Shown: piece after piece, positions 1 through 4,957 of the stretch | Position numbering within the stretch: position 1 is the first letter of the stretch | How the letters are laid out: each line of letters begins with the position of its first letter | NCBI GenBank assembly: GCA_025965495.1 | Contig: JAOPWW010000272.1 | Coordinates: forward strand, 1-5,424 | Origin: Frankiales bacterium | GTDB lineage: Bacteria; Actinomycetota; Actinomycetes; Mycobacteriales; SCTD01 | Direction of reading: 5' to 3' | DNA: 5,424 nucleotides | Made by a program: the position numbers and the translations under genes | Notes under the pieces: generated by a model | What the model was told of the DNA's origin: nothing | The model's database searches: none | The model's input: only the letters and a program-made list of their open reading frames with translations

Positions 1-453
1 TTCGCCCCCGCCGCCGCACGCACCCCGCTCGACGAGTGGTCGACCTACCTCAACGCCGCCCCCGCCCTGCACCCCGACCGCTTCGAGGACCCCGAGCCGT
101 ACGTGACGCTGGGCTGGCCCGAGGACAGCTCCACCTGGCAGCCCCTGCGCGACGTCGGCGCGCTGCTGTTCGAGAACTGCTTCCTCGAGCACTACGCGGC
201 GGGGCAGGTCTTCGAGGGCATCGACCCCGACGACACGTCCTACGGCGCCGCCGTCGACAAGGTCGTCCGGTGGCGGCGCTACGAGCTGCAGGTCGCGGCC
301 GGGGAGCGGGCCGCCGCGCTCGCTCCTCCGCTGGCAGGGGGGACCCTGCGGCGGGCACGAGCTGCGGCCGTGGGCGACCCGGTGCTGCGCGACCGGCGGC
401 AGCGGGCCGCGACGGCCGCGCTGCTGCGGGCCCTCGGCCGCCGGACCCCGTGA
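1..453 (+). CDS. C-terminal part of an unrecognised protein (5' end outside window)
   Basis: The frame is open from base 1 to a TGA at 451-453 and gives about 150 residues with strong G/C bias at third positions, so it is real coding sequence rather than a shadow. The start lies upstream of the window; the internal GTG at 103 is simply a valine codon. The visible part has an acidic, aromatic-rich section (around DEWSTYLNAAP, then LGWPEDSSTWQPLRD and LFENCFLEHYAAG). It ends in an Arg/Ala-rich, probably helical tail of about 60 residues. I see no membrane segment and no motif that I can assign to a family. Because of its neighbours it may belong to the glycan locus, for example as the tail of a glycosyltransferase or modifying enzyme, but that is inference from context only. 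It converges on the glycosyltransferase at 500-1990, with 46 bp between the stop codons. Confidence 0.75.
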   Translation, partial: FAPAAARTPLDEWSTYLNAAPALHPDRFEDPEPYVTLGWPEDSSTWQPLRDVGALLFENCFLEHYAAGQVFEGIDPDDTSYGAAVDKVVRWRRYELQVAAGERAAALAPPLAGGTLRRARAAAVGDPVLRDRRQRAATAALLRALGRRTP

Positions 454-503
454 TCCAGGTGCCCCTGCTGTCGCTCTGACGACACCGGCTCCACCTGGAT
501 CAC
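450..503. terminator. Inverted repeat between convergent genes, likely bidirectional terminator
   Basis: GTGATCCAGGTG (450-461) is matched exactly by its reverse complement CACCTGGATCAC (492-503), leaving a 30-nt loop. Inside the loop TGTCG (469-473) can pair with CGACA (480-484). The left arm contains the TGA of the rightward gene and the right arm contains the TGA of the leftward gene. There is no T-run, as is common for actinobacterial terminators. Termination is inferred from symmetry and position, not shown. Confidence 0.6.
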
Positions 504-1990
504 CCCGCCGGCAGCGCGTCCAGCAGGTCCTGCAGCCGGACGTCGAACGCCTCCAGCGAGAACTCCCGGGCCCGCTCCTGCGCCGACGCGCTGAGCCGCT
601 GCAGCCGCTCCGGGTCGTCCACCAGGGCCCGGGTCTGCTCCGCGAAGCCGTCGAGGTCGTCGACGTGCACGCCGTCCACCCCGTCGCGGACCGACTCCAC
701 CAGGCCGCCCGCCCGGAGCACGACCGGGACGGCACCGGCCGACATCGCCTCCACCGTCGAGATCCCGAAGTGCTCGAGCCGGTCGGGGTGCTGCTCCGGG
801 TCCTCGTCGAGCCCGGCCGCGTGCCAGAACACGCTCGCCCGCGCGTACAGGTCCGACAGCTCCGCCCCGGAGGCGTTCGGGTGCAGGACGACGTCGAGCC
901 CCTGCGCCTCCGCCCGGACCGTCTCCAGGTAGTCCCGGCCGTCGTCGGCGCAGCCGCCGACCAGGTGCAGCGACCAGCCCGGCCGCTCCAGGCGCCGGAA
1001 CGCCTGCACCAGCTCGCGCTGCTTCTTGCTGTGGCCCTTGCCGCGCGGGAAGAAGCGCCCGACGCCGAGCACGACCCGCTCCTTCGTCCCGGCCGCGCGC
1101 ATCGCGACCGGGGGGTGCAGCACCACGCTGTCGCGCTGCCAGAGCCGGCGGACCCAGATCTGCGTGAAGACGGCGTTCGCGACCAGGGCGTCGTAGGAGT
1201 CGAGCCAGGCGGTCGAGCTGCCGACCGGTGCGCCGCGACGGGTCAGCCGGGCCCGCCGGTCCAGCGCGACGCCGACCACGGGGACGCCGAGGGTGCGGGC
1301 GTCGTCTGCCCCGAGCAGCTCGGCCGGCACGAACGACGGCGACAGCACCCGCACCTGGGCGGAGACGCCCGGCGCCGGGCTCGCCACGCGGACGGTCACG
1401 GGGGTGCCGGACCAGCGCTCCAGCCGGCCGCCCCGCCCGGCGAGCCGCACCCGACCGCGCTGCACGCCGTCGACCAGCACCTGCACCTCGGCGGGTCCCG
1501 CCTGGGGCGGGCGGGCGCCGCCGAGCAGCAGCGTCACGTCGACCGGGCTCCCCGGCCGGGTCGTGACCAGCAGGGTGGCGTCGCCGTCGGTCCAGGTGGT
1601 GCGCCCGTCCGGCGGGTGGAACCCCGTCCCCCACTCCAGCCGCGGCAGCCCCGACGACTGCGCTCCGCCCACGCCCAGCGACGTCGGGAAGTGGACGACG
1701 TAGAGGCTGCGCGGCGCGGCGGAGGCGTCGCGGCTGCGGTGGCTGACGTTGACGAACAGGTCGACGTCGCGGCTCGCGGCGGTCACGGCCGCGCTCGCGT
1801 GCGGGACCACCTGGGTCGTGCAGCCGGACAGGTCCAGGGCGAGCCGCTCCCCGAGCGCCACCGGGTCGAACGGCTCGTGACCCACGAGGGCGACCGGACC
1901 GCGCCGGGCGAGCAGGGAGGCCACGGCGCCGCCGTAGGTCTCCGCACCCCCGCCGGTGGTCCAGTAGCGGTTGTAGACGGCAGACCTCAC
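500..1990 (-). CDS. GT4-family glycosyltransferase with an inserted beta-rich domain
   Basis: This 496-residue GT-B fold enzyme probably transfers a sugar from a nucleotide-sugar donor to a lipid- or polymer-linked acceptor at the cytoplasmic face of the membrane. The N-terminus (VYNRYWTTGGGAETY, residues 5-19) is the usual glycine-rich acceptor-side loop of GT4. The C-terminal donor domain starts at VVLGVGRFFPRGKGHSKKQ (306-324) and carries LEHFGISTVEAMSAG (405-419). Glu406 and Glu414 form the EX7E pair expected in retaining GT4 enzymes. Residues about 115-245 are extra: a beta-rich stretch beginning near GFHPPDGRTTWTDGDATL and ending near SPSFVPAELLGADDARTLGV. It resembles a beta-sandwich I recall from some actinobacterial and chloroflexal membrane glycosyltransferases. 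The GTG start at 1990 puts the glycine loop at the expected distance from the N-terminus. No clear ribosome-binding site precedes it, so a leaderless mRNA is possible. Donor and acceptor cannot be read from sequence. Confidence 0.92.
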   Translation of the reverse strand: MRSAVYNRYWTTGGGAETYGGAVASLLARRGPVALVGHEPFDPVALGERLALDLSGCTTQVVPHASAAVTAASRDVDLFVNVSHRSRDASAAPRSLYVVHFPTSLGVGGAQSSGLPRLEWGTGFHPPDGRTTWTDGDATLLVTTRPGSPVDVTLLLGGARPPQAGPAEVQVLVDGVQRGRVRLAGRGGRLERWSGTPVTVRVASPAPGVSAQVRVLSPSFVPAELLGADDARTLGVPVVGVALDRRARLTRRGAPVGSSTAWLDSYDALVANAVFTQIWVRRLWQRDSVVLHPPVAMRAAGTKERVVLGVGRFFPRGKGHSKKQRELVQAFRRLERPGWSLHLVGGCADDGRDYLETVRAEAQGLDVVLHPNASGAELSDLYARASVFWHAAGLDEDPEQHPDRLEHFGISTVEAMSAGAVPVVLRAGGLVESVRDGVDGVHVDDLDGFAEQTRALVDDPERLQRLSASAQERAREFSLEAFDVRLQDLLDALPAG

Positions 1991-2055
1991 GCGGCCCGAC
2001 GGTAGTCGGCGTGACAGGCTGCACGCCCCGCCCGTCGCTCGAGAGGTGCCGCCCC
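1991..2055. promoter_or_regulatory. Divergent intergenic spacer with candidate promoter and small inverted repeat
   Basis: These 65 bp separate the leftward glycosyltransferase from the rightward kinase operon, so promoters for both directions should lie here or extend into the coding ends. On the minus strand TACCGT (2004-1999) fits a TANNNT -10 element and sits 8 nt before the GTG at 1990, about right for a leaderless transcript. The -35 region is weak. CCGAC (1996-2000) and GTCGG (2005-2009) form a 5-bp inverted repeat overlapping that element, possibly an operator or a chance match. On the plus strand GTGACA (2011-2016) resembles a -35 box, but no convincing -10 follows. The kinase has a recognisable Shine-Dalgarno stretch at 2041-2046 (GAGAGG). 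Confidence 0.35.
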
Positions 2056-2703
2056 GTGAGGGTCCTGATGATCGCGCCGCCCGGCGCCGGCAAGGGCACG
2101 CAGGGCGTGGTGATCGCCAGCCACTTCGGCATCCCCCACATCGCGACCGGCGACCTCCTGCGCGACCACGTCGCCCGCGGCACCGAGCTGGGCCAGACGG
2201 TCCGGGCGAGCATGGACGCCGGCGCGCTGGTGCCCGACGAGGTCGTGCTGCAGATGGTCTTCGAGGCGCTGGACGCCTCCGGGTCGGACGGCTACGTGCT
2301 CGACGGCGTCCCCCGCACGATGGCCCAGGCGCGGTCGCTGTACGACTTCGCGGTCGAGCGCGACAAGACCGCCGACGTCGCCCTGCACCTCGACGTCGAC
2401 GACGACGAGCTGGTCCGCCGCCTGCTCGCCAGGGCGGCCGTGTCCGGCCGGACCGACGACACCGAGGACGTCATCCGGCACCGCCTGGCCCTGTACTACG
2501 AGGTCACCCACCCGATCCTGGACTGGTACGGCGAGCGCGGGATCCTCGTGCGGGTCGACGCGCACCGCCCCGCCGACCAGGTCGGCCGGCACATCCTCAC
2601 CGCCCTCGAGGTCCTCAAGCAGGTGGTGGAGGGCTCCCCCGGCCTGCCCCGCCGGGCGGTCGACCTGACCAGCCTCGGCCGCGCGTTCGGGGCCTCGACC
2701 TGA
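2056..2703 (+). CDS. Adenylate kinase-like nucleoside monophosphate kinase (short form, probable paralogue)
   Basis: The 215-residue product belongs to the adenylate kinase family, cytoplasmic enzymes that move phosphate from ATP to a nucleoside monophosphate. The P-loop is APPGAGKGTQ (residues 7-16, Lys13). The NMP-binding motif is IATGDLLR (29-36, Arg36) and the core motif is YVLDGVPRT (80-88, Arg87), with Gln91 after it. The lid is the short form without zinc insertion, GRTDDTEDV (131-139), with Arg132 and Arg143 in the catalytic positions. All catalytic arginines I can align are present, so activity is likely. Two deviations are Ala for the first P-loop glycine and Val for Phe in the usual DGFPRT. 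A tail of about 28 residues (188-215) follows the expected end. I chose GTG 2056 because it gives the family N-terminus MRVLMIAPPGAGKG and GAGAGG lies 9 nt upstream; an in-frame GTG at 2011 would add 15 unconserved residues. Its genomic setting suggests a second copy rather than the housekeeping adk, which normally sits by secY. The preferred NMP is unknown. Confidence 0.9.
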   Translation: MRVLMIAPPGAGKGTQGVVIASHFGIPHIATGDLLRDHVARGTELGQTVRASMDAGALVPDEVVLQMVFEALDASGSDGYVLDGVPRTMAQARSLYDFAVERDKTADVALHLDVDDDELVRRLLARAAVSGRTDDTEDVIRHRLALYYEVTHPILDWYGERGILVRVDAHRPADQVGRHILTALEVLKQVVEGSPGLPRRAVDLTSLGRAFGAST

Positions 2704-3737
2704 GGGTCGGCCTCGACGCGACCCCGCTGCTCGGCACCCGCACCGGCATCGGGCGCTACACCGCCTCCCTGCTCGCCGCCCTGGCAGACGACGGCACCGA
2801 CGAGCTCGTCGCGACGGCCTTCACGCTCCGCGGACGGCTCAGCGGCCTGCCTCCCGGCGTCGTCGTCCGGCAGCGGCCGGCGCCGGCGCGCGGGCTGCAG
2901 GCCGCGTGGGCGCGCTCCGAGCAGCCGGTCGTCGAGCTGCTCACCGGCCGGCTCGACGTCTTCCACGCCACCAACTTCGTGCTCCCCCCGCTGCGTCGTG
3001 CTGCCGGCGTCGTCACCGTCCACGACCTCGCCTTCCTGCACCACACCGACACGGTCAGCACCGCGAGCGCCCGCTACCGGACCCTCGTGCCGCGCAGCGT
3101 CGCGCGCGCGTCGGTGGTGCTGACGCCGTCGCAGGCGGTCGCGGAGCAGGTGCGGGACGCCTACGACCCGGCCGTGCCCGTCGTCGCCGTCCCGCACGGG
3201 GTCGACCCGGCGTGGGGCGAGCCCCAGCCGCGACCGGAGGGCCTGCCCGCCGAGTACGTCCTGTTCGTCGGGACGCTCGAGCCGCGCAAGGACCTCCGCA
3301 CCCTGCTGGCCGCCCACCGCCTCGTCCCCGGCGCGCCTCCTCTGGTGCTCGTCGGGCCGCCCGGCTGGGGCGAGCAGGTGGACGTCGCCGGCTGCGTCAC
3401 GCCCGGCTTCCTCGACGACGCCGCCCTGCGGTCCGTCGTCGCCCACGCGAGCGGGCTGGTGCTGCCGAGCCGCGACGAGGGCTTCGGCCTGCCCGTCCTC
3501 GAGGCACTCGCGGCCGGGACGCCGGTGCTGGCCAGCGACCTGCCCGTGCTGCGCGAGGTGGGCGGCGACGTCGTCGCCTACGCGGCGCCGGGCGACGCCG
3601 AGGCGTTCGCGGACGGGCTCCGGCGGGTGCTGGCCGACCCCGGGGACCCCGGCCTGCGGCGGGCCCGGGCCGCGGCCTTCACCTGGGCCCGCTCCGCGCG
3701 GGCTCACCGGGAGGCGTACGCGGGTGCCCTAGCCTGA
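2700..3737 (+). CDS. GT4-family glycosyltransferase, apparent CTG start overlapping kinase stop
   Basis: This 345-residue GT-B enzyme resembles the bacterial mannosyl-/rhamnosyltransferase type of GT4 and probably adds a sugar during surface-glycan assembly. The N-terminus VGLDATPLLGTRTGIGRYT (3-21) is the typical glycine-rich start of these enzymes. VTVHDLAF (105-112) and LTPSQAVAEQV (141-151) follow. The donor domain contains EYVLFVGTLEPRKDL (185-199), with Arg196-Lys197 in the usual phosphate-contact position, and DEGFGLPVLEALAAGTPV (259-276). Glu260 and Glu268 form the EX7E pair. No ATG, GTG or TTG lies in frame at the right place. CTG at 2700-2702, sharing bases with the kinase TGA (CTGA), gives exactly the expected N-terminus, so I propose translationally coupled initiation there. 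The frame stays open upstream through the kinase gene in the -1 phase, so a frameshift fusion or an assembly error is the alternative. The protein is confident; the start is less so. Confidence 0.9.
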   Translation: MRVGLDATPLLGTRTGIGRYTASLLAALADDGTDELVATAFTLRGRLSGLPPGVVVRQRPAPARGLQAAWARSEQPVVELLTGRLDVFHATNFVLPPLRRAAGVVTVHDLAFLHHTDTVSTASARYRTLVPRSVARASVVLTPSQAVAEQVRDAYDPAVPVVAVPHGVDPAWGEPQPRPEGLPAEYVLFVGTLEPRKDLRTLLAAHRLVPGAPPLVLVGPPGWGEQVDVAGCVTPGFLDDAALRSVVAHASGLVLPSRDEGFGLPVLEALAAGTPVLASDLPVLREVGGDVVAYAAPGDAEAFADGLRRVLADPGDPGLRRARAAAFTWARSARAHREAYAGALA

Positions 3738-3770
3738 GCGGGACCGACCCATCGATGTGAGGACCTTCCC
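3725..3770 (+). promoter_or_regulatory. Ribosome-binding site and possible internal promoter before the methyltransferase
   Basis: TAGCCT (3730-3735) overlaps the end of the glycosyltransferase and fits a TANNNT -10 element. No good -35 is visible, so an internal promoter is only possible. GTGAGGAC (3757-3764) supplies a GAGG Shine-Dalgarno core about 8 nt before the GTG at 3771, which supports that start. The 33-bp gap is also compatible with simple operon read-through. Confidence 0.35.
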
Positions 3771-4667
3771 GTGCGCCTGGCTGACTCCCTCCTGACGGCG
3801 GTGCACAAGGGGCACACCCGCCTCGTCGAGCAGCAGTGGAAGCACTCCAAGGGCGACCGCCGAACGCTGGTGTGGCCCGAGGCGGCGCTCAACAGCTCCC
3901 TCACCGGCAAGAAGCAGTGCAACATCTGCGGCTGGCGCGGGCACGCGTTCGACGTCGTCAACGGCACGGTCGAGCACTCCGAGGCGGCGCTGTGCCCGGT
4001 CTGCGGCTCGATCAGCCGCGACCGCTTCCTGTACTGGTGCTGGGTCCGCCGCACCGGCTACGACGCGCAGGCCAAGGTCCTCGAGACCTCGCCGCGCATG
4101 CCGAACCTCTACCGCGAGCGGATGCAGGAGCGGGTCGACTACGTCGCCAGCGACTACGACGAGTCGATGCACCGCGCGTTCATCAAGCTCGACCTGCAGG
4201 ACATCGACCTGCCCAGCGACAGCGTCGACGTCGTCCTCACGCCCCACGTCCTCGAGCACGTGCCGGACACCGACAAGGCCCTGGCCGAGCTGTTCCGGGT
4301 GATGAAGCCGGGCGGGCACGTGTTCCTGCAGATCCCGGTGCCGCAGGCCAAGACCATGGTGCCGCTCGAGCCGGAGTACCACGGCGACATGACCCTGGTG
4401 TACTTCCGCTTCGGCTGGGACGTCGCCGACCAGATCCGCCGGGCCGGCTTCGCCGTCGACACCCTGGTCACCAGCGAGCTGCGCGACGCCGCCGCCACCG
4501 GGAAGAGCCCCTGGACGCACGAGGGCCCGGACTGCGACGTCGAGGACCTGATCGCCGGGGCCGACCCGTCCACCATGACGGTCGTCGCCGACGCCGAGCA
4601 GGCCGCGCGCCACTCCTTCCGGCCCGCCTACCAGTTCGTCACGTTCGACTGCCACAAGCCGCGCTGA
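3771..4667 (+). CDS. Zinc-ribbon class I SAM-dependent methyltransferase
   Basis: The 298-residue product combines an N-terminal zinc ribbon with a Rossmann methyltransferase domain. Cys50 and Cys53 (CNICGWRG) and Cys75 and Cys78 (CPVCGS) are two CxxC knuckles that should bind one zinc. The motif I position reads KVLETSPRMPNL (102-113), not the usual GxGxG. I know a family with this zinc ribbon whose motif I is altered in the same place (often an HFAPE-like sequence), so this is probably a lineage feature rather than damage. YVASDYD (124-130) gives the acidic ribose-binding position. DVVLTPHVLEHVPD (153-166) and RVMKPGGHVFLQIPV (176-190) are standard later motifs. There is no signal peptide or membrane segment. 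It lies 33 bp after the second glycosyltransferase in the same direction, so it probably acts in the same glycan pathway, perhaps methylating a sugar. Substrate is inference. GTG 3771 is supported by the GAGG at 3759-3762. Confidence 0.88.
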   Translation: MRLADSLLTAVHKGHTRLVEQQWKHSKGDRRTLVWPEAALNSSLTGKKQCNICGWRGHAFDVVNGTVEHSEAALCPVCGSISRDRFLYWCWVRRTGYDAQAKVLETSPRMPNLYRERMQERVDYVASDYDESMHRAFIKLDLQDIDLPSDSVDVVLTPHVLEHVPDTDKALAELFRVMKPGGHVFLQIPVPQAKTMVPLEPEYHGDMTLVYFRFGWDVADQIRRAGFAVDTLVTSELRDAAATGKSPWTHEGPDCDVEDLIAGADPSTMTVVADAEQAARHSFRPAYQFVTFDCHKPR

Positions 4668-4788
4668 ACCCGACATAGCGCGCGTGTCGGACACGCAGGG
4701 CTAGGACTCGCTCACCCCGGGTAACACCTGGTCACGGACGACGAGGGGGCTCCCGCCCCCCGCGACCGCCCCGACCCCGGAGGTCCCG
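4668..4788. promoter_or_regulatory. Intergenic spacer with overlapping inverted repeats, direct repeat and RBS
   Basis: CCGACA (4670-4675) pairs with TGTCGG (4685-4690), and the overlapping palindrome GCGTGTCGGACACGC (4682-4696) gives a rival 6-bp hairpin with a CGG loop. The first could end the methyltransferase transcript and the second could be an operator. TAGGAC (4702-4707) loosely resembles an actinobacterial -10. GGTAAC (4720-4725) and GGTCAC (4730-4735) are repeated at 10-bp spacing. GGGGGC (4745-4750) and GCCCCC (4755-4760) make a short GC hairpin in the leader. GGAGG (4779-4783), 5 nt before the ATG at 4789, is a strong Shine-Dalgarno. Only the RBS is secure. Confidence 0.45.
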
Positions 4789-4932
4789 ATGATCGTTCTC
4801 GGCGTGATCCTGCTGCTGCTCGGCCTGCTCGTCGGGCCGCCCATCCTCACGACGCTGGGCATCATCCTGCTCGTCGTCGGCCTCGTCGTGAACCTCGTCC
4901 CGATGGGCGGCACCCGCCGCCGCGTGTACTAG
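4789..4932 (+). CDS. Small hydrophobic membrane protein, 47 residues (DUF6131-like)
   Basis: The product is 47 residues. It begins MIVLGVILLLLGLLVGPPIL and has a second hydrophobic run, TLGIILLVVGLVVNLV (22-37), then a short basic tail TRRRVY. Two transmembrane segments joined by a Gly-Pro-Pro turn are predicted by eye, with the Arg-rich tail probably cytoplasmic. The near-repeat of the GxILLxxGLxV pattern in the two halves suggests a hairpin built from similar helices. Size and pattern recall the small actinobacterial membrane proteins annotated DUF6131, whose function I do not know; the name comes from memory and was not searched. ATG 4789 with a GGAGG 5 nt upstream is a strong start, and codon third positions are G/C-rich. 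It sits at the edge of the glycan genes and may be unrelated to them. A separate promoter in the 121-bp spacer is likely. Confidence 0.75.
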   Translation: MIVLGVILLLLGLLVGPPILTTLGIILLVVGLVVNLVPMGGTRRRVY

Positions 4933-4957
4933 CGCGCGAGCAGCGGTCCTGCGCTAG
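4929..4957. terminator. Inverted repeat over both stop codons of convergent genes
   Basis: CTAGCGC (4929-4935) pairs exactly with GCGCTAG (4951-4957) around a 15-nt loop. The left arm contains the TAG (4930-4932) of the small membrane protein and the right arm contains the TAG (4954-4956, minus strand) of rmlD. A competing GCAG/CTGC pairing (4940-4943 with 4949-4952) exists. The stem is short, so terminator activity is uncertain. Confidence 0.4.

Noticed and set aside
665..2005. A 446-residue plus-strand open frame antisense to the glycosyltransferase
   Set aside because: Long antisense frames are expected at this GC content; its translation is low-complexity with many His/Arg/Pro residues and no recognisable motif.
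2011..2055. Earlier GTG start for the kinase
   Set aside because: It would add 15 residues not found in the family, and the GAGAGG at 2041-2046 is correctly spaced for the GTG at 2056.
279..2213. A 644-residue minus-strand open frame covering the glycosyltransferase region
   Set aside because: It is an Arg/Ala/Gly/Pro-rich shadow of the 500-1990 gene in another frame; the 500-1990 frame carries the conserved GT4 motifs.
2046..2699. Upstream extension of the second glycosyltransferase through the kinase gene
   Set aside because: The translated stretch is Arg/Pro-rich shadow sequence, while the overlapping kinase frame has all family motifs. A frameshift fusion is kept only as an alternative to the CTG start; no convincing slippery heptamer was seen before the kinase stop.
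2906..4694. Other long frames across the second glycosyltransferase and methyltransferase on either strand
   Set aside because: Arg/Pro/Gly/Val-rich shadows without motifs, lying over genes with clear family signatures.
4719..4724. GGGTAA as the -10 element of a stress-type (SigB/SigF-like) promoter
   Set aside because: The expected GTTT-like -35 is absent at the right spacing, so the match is not enough to call a promoter.
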